Assembly: GCA_022578605.1 (NCBI GenBank)
Contig: MU394054.1
Span: 870,945-934,944, forward strand
Length of the DNA: 64,000 bases
Reading direction: 5' to 3'
DNA from: Camillea tinctor
Taxonomy: Eukaryota; Ascomycota; Sordariomycetes; Xylariales; Xylariaceae
The position numbers were made by a program, and so were the translations under genes. This document shows, one piece after another, positions 36,036-48,134 of this stretch; positions within the stretch are counted from its first letter, which is position 1; every line of letters starts with the position of its first letter. The notes below the pieces were generated by a model. The model did not search any database. It was not told the origin of the DNA and saw only the letters and a program-made list of their open reading frames with translations.

Positions 36036-36778
36036 TAATGGAAGACAACTAGCGGGACCAGTCAGGAAACAGAAGTCAATACAAAGACCACGTCGAGGAC
36101 GAATTGTTCAGACAAGTTGCTTAGCATGGCGCAAAATGGCTTATACAACAACGAGTCGCAGACGGGATTGGACGGTAATTCCTCACAATGTGAGAAATTA
36201 CACACGGCCGTGCGGGCGGCAAGGCGTGTTAGGTGAATATTAGGAACATTTGGTCGTGGTGGGTTTGTCGCAGTACATGGAATAAGTTGATTTTGGTTGG
36301 GTTGAGAAGAAGAGGGGGGAGTGAAGAAGAATGGAGAATGGAGAACAGAGAATAGAAAATGGAGATAGAGGATTAGAGGAATAAGAGAGGATGGAAAACA
36401 AGGTTAACTAGGTTAGGCATGTTAGGTGTGTGCCTGGGTCAGGTCTGGTGTAATTGAAGCAAGCGCAAGCAAGAGGTGAGCTGTACTTTCTCGGCAGGGA
36501 AGTAATGAGTGATGAAAGTGGGCTGTCCAGGGGTGGGAGGGTTACTAAGGTTCTGAATGGTGGGAGACGAAACTTTAGGCGGGCAACGTCAGAGAGAAAT
36601 TGACTTTACTTTTTTTTTTCTTTTGCTCTTTTCCTCTCCTTCCTTACCTGTTCCTTCTTGTTTCAATCCAGGTACGTATGCGTATTGTATCTCTTAGTAC
36701 TTACATGTTAGATAGATACATAAGTAGTTGGTATCCCTGCATGCAAATCTAGGGTAGCAAGTACTTGTCACAGACTGT

Positions 36779-36830
36779 ACATACACACATACACACATAC
36801 ATACACATACATACACATACATACACATAT
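36779..36830. repeat. (ACATACAC)n microsatellite
   Basis: Fifty-two bases of ACATACAC/ACATACATACAC repeats. Confidence 0.9.
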
Positions 36831-39800
36831 TGATATATATGTACGCATGCTATAGCAGGAACAAATCAGAGTGGTTGGGGAAGACCAACCTAACTTTTGG
36901 ACTAGGGACGAAACAGGCAAATACCTATCCCTATACACCCACCTACATGGCCTACATGAGTGCGTTACCTCTTAGCTCTATACAGATAACTATACCGTGT
37001 TAGGTAGAAAGTCCTAAGTACTGTGTATCATCTACACCCACCTGATCGCTGCCGGCGCCCCCCATCACCCCCCATCAGGCACATATGTATGTGTATATGT
37101 GCACCATGACCTGTGACCAAATGACTTATATGTCTCTCTTTTCTCTCTGTGTCCCCCCACACTCCTTTCAGCTCTTAATGATATACTCGTCGCAAATTGC
37201 TTTTGCAAATCCACATAACCTATAAAGTATAGTTAAGATGGAAAGAAAAGAGGGAATAAGAAAAGAAGAAGTAAAGAATAGAATCATGGGTACGCACGCA
37301 CGTACGCACTTCTTCGATCAGCCCACACCGGGAGGGAATACGTGCTCACGCAGTATACATACATACACACACATACTACAGACAAAAAATGAAAAATAAA
37401 AAGAACGATCACAATATTTTTATGGTTCCATTTATATCGATATCTCGCAGATTTATTCCTTACAGCAAAACATCATTGCGCCTAAATTATGTAACTTATA
37501 CGTATGTGTAGTGTGGTGTAAGTGTGTGTACTTACATGACTTTGACTTCGGGTGTCCGTTTGTCTGTTGATAAGTATTTATGGACCATTGCATTGGCTTA
37601 ACTACTTACTTAAAACCTTTTTTCCTTTTCCTCTTTTCTTCTTATTCTTTTCTTCTCTCTTTCTGCTTGAGAATGTCTATGCGCTACGCTGCACGGCAGG
37701 AGGAAGAAACAACATGCTTATAGCCAACCATATCGCGCAAGAGGCGCCGAAAGGAAGCTGACCTGACGGACGGGCTACGTGGTATCGATGTAGGTGTAGT
37801 ATGGGTAGAACCTCGCACCGTTTTCATGCTGCTGGGACACATCTGGCATCTGAGCATTTGACCTGGCCCCCCTTATGCTGCAGCATACAGGTCAGCAGGA
37901 ACAAATGAGCTTCTTGATACGCACAAGGCTACTTTGTATTTAATACTAAGTCGGCTTAGCTTGCATCTAGATGAAGACGAATCAGCGTTTAGAGAGATGA
38001 ATAGCTTTCACTTTCTCTACCCCAACGTGCGACTACCACCACTTTGAGTATTATTTTCATCCCCCCCTTTCCGCCCCCTAGGGTAGGTTGAGGTTAAGGG
38101 TGTTACTACTGTGTTAGTGGTGGCTGGTATGTACACTACAATAAAACCTGGCTACTAACCTAGGTTACGTCAATACCTAGGTGGGTAGTGCCTAGCAGAG
38201 ATGTATTATATATACTTTACCTACCTTGGTGTAAGTTGAGATTTCAAGGTGGTGGCGGAGGAATCAAGGTAGTAGAATGCGACAAGGGGGATTGGGAGAG
38301 AAAAAAAAAGGGGGGGGAGGGGGGACAAGAACTAGAAGTACATAGCTGCGTTAGGTATTTCGGCATGTTTCTTTCCTAACCTCCGAATGTTCCAAGTTCT
38401 AACAAGATACCACTTTGTCACAGAGATCCGACATCCGGATCTGCTTGATATAAAACAAGAAACGAAAAAGAGAAAAGAAAAAGGGGATCAATATTCAGCT
38501 TATAAAAAAGGCTTTGATAATAAATAGCGTAGTATAGATTATGCGGCGTACTTATAAAATGACCGGGCGTCGGAAATATTAATATTGATGTATTGATTCG
38601 CTTATACATTGCATTCATACATCATTCTTGTTTGATCTATGCCAGGTAACATTGACATACCTTATAATCAATGGCGCAACACAATATCAATAGTTGAATT
38701 GAAAAGGAGAAATTTATATATATACACGTATATATATTGATAGGTATATAGTAAAGTATAAAAATAAAAGGAAAGAAAAGAAAGTAGGTGGAAATATTAG
38801 CCAAGGTTATATCGATATGATGCGCTGGCATAATTGATAATGATTGGAATGGAAGCTTGAAGCACCTCAACCCAAGGATTAGATAGACTCGAATGACGAG
38901 ATACTCGCTATCGCACGTCTTATTTGCATGGATGTGTAATAGAAAAAGAAAGGAAAGAAAAAAGAAGACTGGAAGCGCTGCTACTGCTACATATGCCATT
39001 GTAGGAAGGCGCTCGGACCATTTAAACCTAAACTCCACGCTATAGTGTAGGTTACATATGACTGGTATCCAGTTGAGTTAACCTATCTAATCTACATAAT
39101 TACCTACAGCATGTAAGGGCAATCGTTCTAACCTACTACGTAGGTAGGTTGGCAAATCTTGCATATCAAGTATCTCTGTTAAGCAACGATCATGATCTCC
39201 CCCAGAATCGGTTCACTCCCGATTATACCTGATTTCTTCTATGCTAGGTTAGGTCAGTAAAATTCATTTACGTAATTTTTCCTAAGAGGAGGGATTATAG
39301 ATTATAAAACTTACATAGGCCTCATATCTATCACCTTGTAACTATGATCGACCACTGTATCTTTGGGGGTACACTAACAGAAGATAGGCAATGATATGAA
39401 AAGAATCGATATTTTTTTATTTTTTAAAAAAAAGGCCTAGTAGTCATTTTGGTTAGAATATGACTTTGAAGCAAGGTCATCACCTAACTAATACAAAGTA
39501 CCTACTTCAGGTTCAAGACTCTCTTACAACTCGATACTCGCTCTGTCATATATCGATAACCTGCATCCATACATACTCACCTAACCTGATTAGTTCAGTA
39601 TATACCACCTGGTAGGTATGCATTCTCTGTAACGTTATTGCATGTATAGAACAACTCAGCCAACCACCTATGAAACTGCAATCTCCAAAACAATAATCTC
39701 TGCCTCGATAATGGGATACTTATAAGAAGTCGTCACTTTTGTTAACGAATCATCTCTGGTTTGTGCAACCGACCACGTGGGGGATGAACCATGGGGAACT

Positions 39801-40390
39801 GTTGTGATGATGTTCCCGCCTCTTACTCCATATATATGCAAGCAGTTTCTCCGCAGCCACCTTCGATGATTACCGGCTGATCGGTTTATAGCGGGAGTTC
39901 TTATCATTATGTAGTCTTCCGGCCCGGACTTGCCATGGACACTATCTCTGCCGTGTAAGTTGAAACTTTTACTCCTTTCTTCTCTTACTACCGTCGAACC
40001 CGCAGGACAGGACCGCTGCCCAGTTGACAACTCACCGCCAGGGAGATGGCCTGGACGAATAGCCAACTGCAGAGCTCGAAACCCTCGAGCCTTTATCTTG
40101 TTGCCCCGCACGCCAGCCTACGGCATGTCCTTTCCTGAGGTGCTGACAAGACCGTCTAGTTACCTAACAAGAAACCGCTCGATGACATATCTACTATGCA
40201 AGTCGAGCGACAAACGTCCAGTTTAGATGGATCTCTGACTACAACGTCTCTCTCTCACTGGACAATTCGCTGCCAGATAAGCTCCCTATGCTCGTAGCCC
40301 TTGTCTAGGTCCGCCGATTCAATGGCTTCTTCTCGCCAATCATCCCCAGGACGAGGAGAACGGCGCTGCAAGAAGCTCGAACCGTACTAA

Positions 40391-40399
40391 TATTTAAAG
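40391..40399 (+). promoter_or_regulatory. TATA-like element of the agmatinase gene
   Basis: TATTTAAAG about 110 bases upstream of the start codon. Placement is plausible for a fungal core promoter; the motif alone is weak. Confidence 0.3.
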
Positions 40400-40506
40400 A
40401 CGACGCCGGACCCGGTTTCACAAGGAGTCTCTGACACCCCCTCTCAACATCTATCGTGATATACTGTGGACCTGTCTATCCGTGCTTGTGTTCAGTATTT
40501 GACATC

Positions 40507-42168
40507 ATGTTGAACTCTCTCCTTGTGCTCGGTTGCGCTGCCCTCGCCGCGGCTCATGAGGGCCACGATGACCAGAAGACCTTATCTGGACCACACCAAG
40601 CTTTATGGTACAATAGACTTCCTGGAGATGGAGGAACCCAAGTAATAAATCACCCTGAACCCACGTTATGAAAAGGAAAATGGGTATTGATCAATCCATC
40701 TAGGCCGATTCTGTCTTTTCCGGTATTTCCACCTTTGGGCGCTTGCCGTACCAGCCGTGTTTAGGCTCGAGCGACATCAACTATGACCTTGCCTTCATCG
40801 GTTCGTCATCGCAAGCTTCTTACGCAATCATATTATTGTTGACACGGCCGTAGGCGCCCCTTTTGATACTGGTACTTCCTACCGGCCCGGCGCTCGGTTT
40901 GGCCCCTCAGGCATCCGCCAGGGATCACGACGCCTGAACCTTTAGTATGTTCTATTACCAAGGCATATTCGTATCAAAACTTATTCTGACGGCAACAGCG
41001 GCGGATACAACGTTCCCCTTGAGACCAACCCCTTTAACGGGTGGGCCAAGATCCTTGACTGCGGAGATATTCCTGTGACCTCGTAAGTCTTGAAACTATT
41101 TTTTCTTTGATGATATAGATTATGGATAGATACTGAACTAGAAAAGGTACGATAACACCTTCGCTCTTAAACAGATCGAGGAAGGACACTATAATATCCT
41201 ATCCCGAGAACCCAAGACAGATGCCAAACGGCCTGGCCCGTCAAAGAAGGGTAAGACCCTACCGCGGGTCATTACGCTGGGAGGTGACCACACCATCACA
41301 TTACCCCTTCTGCGCTCTATCAACCGGGCTTACGGACCCGTGTCCGTCATCCACTTTGACAGCCACCTCGACACCTGTAAGTAGCCCCCCATTTCTTTCC
41401 CTTTTCTCCTCATCCTCTAACCACCCCACCCCAACCCCCCCTCTCTCCAGGGCGACCCAAAGTGTTCGGCGGCTCCCCCTCCGAAGTAGCCAGCATCAAC
41501 CACGGGACGTACTTCTACCACGCGGCACAGGAAGGGCTGCTGGCCAACGACAGCAACGTGCACGCGGGGATCCGCACGACGCTCAGCGGCCCCAGCGACT
41601 ACGAGAACGACGGGTACTGCGGGTTCGAGATCGTCGAGGCCCGCGAGATCGACTCCATCGGCGCCGAGGGCATCATCCGCAAGATCGTCGACCGCGTCGG
41701 CACCGTCAACCCCGTCTACCTCTCCCTCGACATCGACACCCTCGACCCCGCCTTCGCCCCCGCCACCGGCACCCCCGAGACCGGCGGCTGGAGCACCCGC
41801 GAGCTGAGGACCATCCTCCGCGGCCTCGAGCACGTGAACCTGGTCGGCGCTGATGTCGTTGAAGTTGCTGTGAGTATTCTTTCCTTTCTCCCTTTTCTTT
41901 CCCTTGTTCCCTCCCAACCCCTTTTCACTCACTTCATTGAATCTCCTTCTGTCACTTTCTTATGTCTCATATGATACGATCGAAGAAGCGTTACTGACTA
42001 TTAATCCTTTTTTCCTTCTTTTTTTCTCTCTTATAGCCTGCATACGATACCAATGCAGAGCACACCACCATGGCTGCAGCCGATGCTCTCTACGAGATCA
42101 TGAGCATCATGCTTAAGAAGGGCCCGCTGAGCCTGATGATCAATAGCACCCAGGAGGATGAGCTGTAG
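40507..42168 (+). CDS. Agmatinase/arginase-family ureohydrolase with signal peptide
   Basis: Seven exons: 40507-40641, 40704-40800, 40854-40944, 40999-41082, 41147-41376, 41451-41869 and 42037-42168 (395 codons); all junctions are GT-AG and keep frame. Family knowledge: these binuclear manganese enzymes hydrolyse agmatine or related guanidino compounds to urea plus the amine. Manganese ligands are intact: GGDHT (about 182), HFDSHLD (about 206-212) and [13 protein letters not shown] (about 304-312), with the substrate-side [10 protein letters not shown]. Other family hallmarks are [20 protein letters not shown] and [10 protein letters not shown]. Residues 1-17 ([17 protein letters not shown]) form a typical signal peptide, so this is the secreted or vacuolar fungal branch rather than cytosolic arginase. 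Substrate specificity cannot be read from the sequence. The last intron (167 bases) is the longest. It stands alone, with no polyamine or urea gene beside it. Confidence 0.95.
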
Positions 42169-42656
42169 AAGTTGCATCTGTTGCTCTTGACAGAACTGCT
42201 ATCGGTGGAGCGTGGTATGGGGAGTTCGTAAAAGTGATGATTATGAGTTTTGATGAGGTTTTTTCTATGAGACACGCCAGCGAGTTGATGATGATAGCCC
42301 CCGTGAGATTCCTGGTCAGTAAAAAATTCGAGATAGGTAAACAGGTGGTAAGGGAGTAGGGCGTTAAGTCGGTGAAGCATAGGTTGGTTATGAGTGAAGA
42401 GATAAGGTTGAAAAAAAAGACTGGCAATGTTGCTGTTGTATATATCCGTAGATATACTTATGAATGCTCTCGTTCATTAAACAACTCTCACTGATGGTAT
42501 CTTGGATCCCATGTTCATGCGTTATGCTTATTGTACCTAAATATCAACTTATATAAGGGAACTGGACCTCTTCCCTCCGTTTCTAATTCCATCACCATCT
42601 TCCATTGGGAAGAAATAGGTCATCATATATATTATCTTAGTCTATCACAATGCCTT
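42169..42656. other. Intergenic, no gene seen
   Basis: 3' flank of the agmatinase gene; AT-rich, without a supported coding region. Confidence 0.5.
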
Positions 42657-43212
42657 CTAGCTCAACTTAACCTTATTAACCACCCCCGAATGCGGTTCCG
42701 TCCTAATGCTTTTACTCGAGGATCCCACAGCTCTTGTGAATCTTTCACCGAGTCGTGGTATAGAATAGGCGTCACGAGAACCCTGGACAATCTCACGCTG
42801 GAGCGTGTTGAATAGCTCAACAGTCATTCGGCGCATCGAAAAGTTTTGTACCCCGGCGAAGGAGACCCCGTTGGAGAATTCGCGGTTTAGCCATTGCAAG
42901 AATTGAGGGACTCTTCTTATCACCAGAGTGCGTAGCAGCGACACCGCATTGTACTGCCACCAGGGCTCTGAAAACGCCATCCGCCCTAGTAGGTACCAGT
43001 GTATTTGTCGCGCACACTGGAAGGCTGCGCGCTCGCTCAACTTGATAATACTAACAATTGCAAACCAGCTGGCATCCGTACCTCCCTGCCCGAGAGTTTT
43101 CAAGTTAGTTATGACGGAAAGAGGCAGCTAACCTATGTTCTTCCTCTCCCTTTACTTTCCAGGATTGATTCGGGAATCAGCTACCTACCATGTCTGACTC
43201 GCAGAGTTCCTT
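42657..43212 (-). pseudogene. Possible remnant of a fungal transcription factor regulatory domain
   Basis: The minus strand has a 142-codon open exon (43085-42657) behind a good acceptor (CTAAC branch site, then CTCGGGCAG). Before it sits a possible 24-base exon (43212-43189) flanked by CTACAG and GTAGGT that reads KELCESDM in phase. The joined text (ASWFAIVSIIKLSERAAFQ, then EPWWQYNAVSLLRTLVIR) has the feel of the fungal-specific transcription factor middle domain, where a DxxWxAL block is followed by a helix with EAWxYxxNALSLL. The stretch VQNFSMRRMTVELFNTLQRE then ends early. No DNA-binding region or start codon was found upstream. It could be a truncated relic, an internal part of a gene I cannot assemble, or chance; the family assignment is a guess. 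Confidence 0.3.
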
Positions 43213-44101
43213 CTGTAGCAAATAAATCAGTCCTCAATTTAGTATATTAGAAAGGAAGATGAGGTCGGATATATTGAACTTACACTATGCTTCTTAACTT
43301 GGAGATTTCAAGGCGCTCTCTTGATGGGACCTATAAGTCTATGATCCCGTTACTGAGGATTTTATTGTGAGAAAACATCTCACTAGCAAGCTTGATATTC
43401 CACAGGGGCTGCTCAACTCCATATTCCTGGCTTAATAAGAGAAGTTATTGCAGTTTTAATTGGTCTAGCTGCTTGTGAATAACGAGAAAATCTTCTTATA
43501 CTGAATTTATGTCAACGTAACATACCCCTAGTGGGCTAGCCGACTTATGTTTACTTTGCCTGTGAAGTGGCAGCCGATCCCGCGCACCGCCATCAATGCC
43601 ATAACCTCGTAAGGTAGGTAGGTCCATACTTCATCTTGCCGACGAGAGATCTTGGTTTTCGGCTGGGTGAACAGCATTGAAGAAAAATGTTCATTTGGAT
43701 ATCGCTTGTTTGCAGTAGATGTATGAGGAGTTGTTTTACAAGAAAAAAGGACAGCCAAATCTGTATTTAGGCATCCTGTTATCCACCGGGCGACGCTGGG
43801 AGGATTCTAGATCAAAGTTCGAGTTCTGGTTTGGAGAAAATGAGGCCGCAGGCTCGTATGATACGACAGGCTTAGTAAGAGAGTGTATTCGGTGTTCTAA
43901 GCCCCTAGATAGAGGCTCTGGAATATCTTGTGATGAGCTGTTTGTTGAGCTGCATTGGCTTCTCCTGTCGTCTTCTTCGGTGGTGCTCCAAGGTGCGGTT
44001 GCGTCTGCAAGTTCTTCAACCTCGGATGTATCGGCATCCCAATATAAAGGAGCATCACTTATATATAGTCAGCTGTGCATAAAATTGTTCATTTCAATGA
44101 C
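43213..44101. other. Intergenic, no gene seen
   Basis: AT-rich region between the remnant and the kinase gene, with only short overlapping frames. Confidence 0.5.
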
Positions 44102-45408
44102 TCACAAGTTAAGTTTATCATCCTGATCAAGCAACTTATTCATTGATTCCATCTGTATCCATGGGTGCTCGTTCGCTTCCCCTGCCTTCAGGAGCTCAGC
44201 TGGCCTGGCGGCCATGACCTTCAAGATGAAATCGACCCCAGTCTCACTCACACCTACTCCATATAGTTTATTGACAGGGAACTGTAAACTACCAGCTTGA
44301 TATTTGTGTAAATCCCCGTACGATGGAAATGTTGGCTGTCCTGTCAGTATCTGAAAGATGGTCTCTCCAAGACACCAGATATCCACAGCATAATCGTCTA
44401 GCCGTCGCGGATTCCCGTTGAACCCGAGCTTCTCAGGAGGAAAGAAACCGGCAGTACCCTTCATCGTACTAGAGGCCCCAGCACCCTCCTCGATGCGCTT
44501 CGAAAGTCCCATATCGCATATCTTTACCCACCAGTCATCGTCCGGTGGATGTGACTTGATGAGAATGTTCTAAGAATTATTGATTAACTCTAGTGCTGCT
44601 TCTCGGTGGGAATGATTAAGGAGAGGTACACCCGGTTTTAAATCCCTATGGGCAAATTTCTCATCATGCATAAACTTGATTCCTTGAGCGATCTGAGAAG
44701 CAATGTCTTGTGTTTGACTCTCTGGGAGTGGCCCGTATTTTGCAATGTGTCTCCTGAGATCACCTTTCGGGCAGTACTCCATAGGTATACTAAGGGACCC
44801 TGGAACCTCATACCACCCAAAAGCAGTTACAAAACAGTTCTTATACTGTATTATCATGAGTTAGATTTGAAGATGAAACTATTACTTTCTGAAACTGTAG
44901 GTTCGTTGCCGCCATCTTACCTTGCGACTCGAGAATTTTGCTAGAGCCTCTAGCTCATTCCTGAAGAAACTCGCTGCTGGTTCCTCTCCAGTGTAGTGAA
45001 GTACCTTGACAGCCCTCTTCATATCGGGCCTGGAATCACTGGAGTCCGTGATCTTCCTCTCACGCCAGACGATTCCGTAACCTCCGTTGCCCAGAATTTT
45101 CTCCTGGTGCCAGCACTCCTCTCGGAATGCTGCACGGCGGCCGGGCCGGTCGTGGTAAATATGGATTGTTCATTCATCTGTGTATCTTGTCTCCAGTCGG
45201 GAGTCTCGTACAAGTTCTGGCAACTTGGATGCAGCCATTGGGTATATCTTTATCCGCAATCCGGCTGTAGTAAGAAGGGTTATTAGGAGCGTTGAGTGAC
45301 AGCCTCAATGACGAGAAGGCGCTTATTGGAGTAAGTCTCTAGATACCTGAGGCACCAAAACTCGAATCTGACACACAATAGATGGGTAGCAAAATATATA
45401 CAGTGTCC
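44102..45408 (-). pseudogene. Serine/threonine protein kinase gene with an in-frame stop
   Basis: Minus-strand exons: about 45408-45347 (tentative), 45264-44921, 44845-44630 and 44569-44102. The kinase fold is nearly complete: P-loop GNGGYGIVW, the VAIK-type lysine in KRAVKVL, the helix C Glu in FRNELEAL, catalytic HRDLKPGN spanning intron 3, DMG in place of DFG (metal Asp kept), GFFPPE in place of the APE motif, DIWCLGETIFQILTG, and a closing HPWIQM. Upstream of the P-loop the frame reads IHIYHDRPGRRAAFREECW, which looks like conserved coding text, but it is cut by one TGA (45170-45172) just before it. Upstream of the stop the same frame stays open from MAASKLPELVRDS (ATG at 45236-45238). 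Every other key residue is intact, so this is either a recent pseudogene or a sequence error. No intron removes the stop, and the next in-frame Met lies beyond the P-loop. The 5' end is unresolved. Confidence 0.75.
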
Positions 45409-48134
45409 GTGGGGTAATTACACATATTGTCCTATCAGCAGATAGCATTTGTAGTTATTAACATGGACGAACAAGGCTTAGGGTTGGCATAAGCACTGCT
45501 TTCTCTAGTGAGTTTATACCTAATTGATGTACAGTTGCTGTACTTCAGCCAGTGACTATACTTTCCTGCTACCCGGTATGCCTAAGCATGCTTAGATGTA
45601 TTGTATTATTTTCTTCGCCCGGTTCCCCCCTTTATCTGATTCGTCTTGCTTCGCCTTGCCCTGACATGGAATTCCCAATATCCCCCTATAGAGTGCAAAC
45701 AAATAACAAATCTCGTATGAAATAAAAGCCAAGATAACATACCTACCTAGCTTCCAGTTAAAGCTAATGACTCCTGTCATGAAATGTGAGACTGAAATCA
45801 AAATAGGAGTTTTATGTCGTGAAAGGTAGTTCGGTGGCTAAAATGGTGGGCGCCTCGCGACAGTCATGCTTTGGGAAGGCATAATTAGGTGTAAGTAGTA
45901 TGTATACGGTTATTTATTCTGTGAAGCTCTATGTTAAGACACTCCCTAGATTATTTATTTAAATGTTGATGAACTCATGATCTTACTCTACCTCTAGACT
46001 TCATTTCGACTTCGACGCATACAGAATCGATAAACGTCGGTATGAGGATTGCATGATCTTTAATAATCTCATTTCTCAAGATAAGACATATACATCATGT
46101 GGAGGATGGAAAACCAATATGCGATGACTTGGAGCCTACATATGCTGTGGCTGTGAAGTCATTCCGAATGCCTTATGTGTTGGAAATTATAGAGGCTATT
46201 ATGTATATTAATAATTTTATATTAACTACACAAGAATCGCAGTATATATACTTATAATTTTATGGTATAAATATGACACCAGTCACTAGGTGACTACGGT
46301 GATCATTGTGAATTTTTAGTTTTATTTATTTTTATTTTTATTTCGAACAAAGAGCTGGCTTATATATCTTCATTCTTTAGATATGTTGAAGTGAGTGCTC
46401 TTTGCGTACCACACCTATATTGTATATAAGACATCTCTACAGATAGGCCCTTATGGCAACCTACCAAAATTCAACAAGATATAATTCTCGGAGGCTGAGT
46501 GGAATAGTTGCATATGGAATCCCTTTGCTTTAGTTGGAACGATTAATTTCTAATATCTTTACTCCAAATAGAGGGTCCTGAACCCCCCAAAATGGTAAAT
46601 GGCAATAATATTCCCATTTTCGCGGAGGAATAAGGCTCTGATGATATCTAAGTAAGCTCGGTCCCGAAAAGCTTCAACCCTACACTACATTACGGAATCA
46701 CTTAGGTAAACCACACATATAGAGATTATCCTGGGCTGAACTTTGAGACAAAGACCGTCTACAGAGGTAGGTACATCACTCGCTAGGTCTCGAATGAGAG
46801 GCTTTACATAGGTGCACTGCGAATCCTACGACGGTTACCCACCAACCAGGTTATTGGTCCGATCGGATTCTGACAGCGATGTTACATACGTATGTATGTC
46901 TCCGATACCCGCAGCTGAAGTGCAGATTTAGAGAAGGCGGTTGCGTTATACTTATTAGAATATCATTCCGGCGCCGTCTTACTCATCAGCCATCTGCAAC
47001 GGCAATCTTTACTCTTTACTCCTAACTTCGTGTACTTAAATGTGCGCTTCAGTGAAGAGTGTTTACGAGTCCCGCATACTAGGCACTTCGAAGCACATAA
47101 GACGAAAGGATCGTGCTACTTTAGTATATCAACGCTACTTATTTTTAATTGCTCAGATATGCCCTTCCACTTTCATATTATGTCCCCGTCAGACTATAAG
47201 TTGTATAGGTCTCTTTCTCAGACTCGCAAAATAGACTCTCCACAGGTGGATTCTCATTCCTGGAGTGGAGCTAGTGACGGTTTGGAAGATTCGTTCTGCA
47301 AGGAATCGACACTGGTTCTCATCTGGAAGGATTGAGCTTAGCCTGGTATACTGGGGCCCCATGGCTAGAGACCGGCCAAACTGGTCGATGATTCGAAGCT
47401 AGTTTCACAGCATAATAACATTTGTCTATACTTATAGTCTCTGAGCGAACCATTTTCAAGAAGGAAATTCACAGATCGACAAGTGCTTATTGTTTAAGGC
47501 AGCAGCGAATAACGATAATAGGATACATTGGATTTCTCACACGGTCTGCAACATGTCATGAGTAATGAGGCCTTAACCTCCTCACCGGGGTCTTCTCGAT
47601 ACTTCCTAAATTCGTGCGTTCATACATTATCCTTGATGTTGTATTCGCAGATGGTGCTGTGATACAAACAAGAGTGCTCACCAACTAACTTTTAGTAACG
47701 AGATGTTCTCATACTTTCGACCGATGTTCCCATTGCCCTGCCCACCATGTCCTGTGTGTATCCTTTAGTTATTTGACCTGCCCCCAAAACCTCTAAGCAA
47801 GGATCTCCTTTTCAGTTTTAGGCAACTCGGAGAGCTCGGGTATGGGAGCTTCTAACCAACTGTTACCATCTCCCGACAGGAAAACTGCGTTTTCTCCTAA
47901 TTTCTTTTACACCATTATTCTCCCTCGCCCTATGATGTGACTTGGGTAATGATCCTTCGAGGTAGTGTATGAGATGATTCTCTGATGGGTCGGACTCGAT
48001 GGACATACAATGAATTGTCTATAAAAGCCAGCCTTTCCTCCATATTTGTTCCAGCTTTAGACAACAGCTCACACTCGCCTTAAAACCTATTTATTTCAAA
48101 ATTCACCCCAAGACCTCAACTCAAAACTGCAACC
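45409..48134. other. 2.7-kb AT-rich intergenic region
   Basis: Distinctly AT-richer than the gene-bearing parts, especially 45900-46400. No frame has coding character. It includes the unresolved 5' end of the kinase gene and the promoter of the small cysteine-rich protein. Confidence 0.5.
48020..48027 (+). promoter_or_regulatory. TATA box of the small cysteine-rich protein gene
   Basis: TATAAAAG 108 bases upstream of the ATG, followed by a pyrimidine/CA-rich leader, as in strongly inducible fungal genes. Confidence 0.6.

Larger units (their letters stand above)
35684..40506. other. 4.8-kb intergenic region, repeats only
   Basis: No gene is supported. It holds two tandem repeats (listed separately), AG-rich DNA at 36300-36400, and many short CCTAGGTAGGTA-like tracts (for example near 38155-38185 and 39130-39150). 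A short GC-richer segment at 39930-40400 has open frames interrupted in every phase and may be a decayed gene or the distal agmatinase promoter. Confidence 0.5.

Noticed and set aside
36779..36830. Regular repeat checked as a CRISPR-like or telomeric array
   Set aside because: A simple ACATACAC microsatellite without unique spacers; the organism is a eukaryote, and true telomere repeats (TTAGGG) are absent.
39668..40226. Frames of 147 (minus) and 98 (plus) codons before the agmatinase gene
   Set aside because: A possible ATG exon followed by GTAAGT at 39934-39960 was followed up, but every splice option meets stops soon after. At best a decayed gene, and not supportable.
41417..41932. 171-codon minus-strand frame across agmatinase exon 6
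   Set aside because: Gly/Val/Asp-rich shadow of the strongly conserved ureohydrolase exon.
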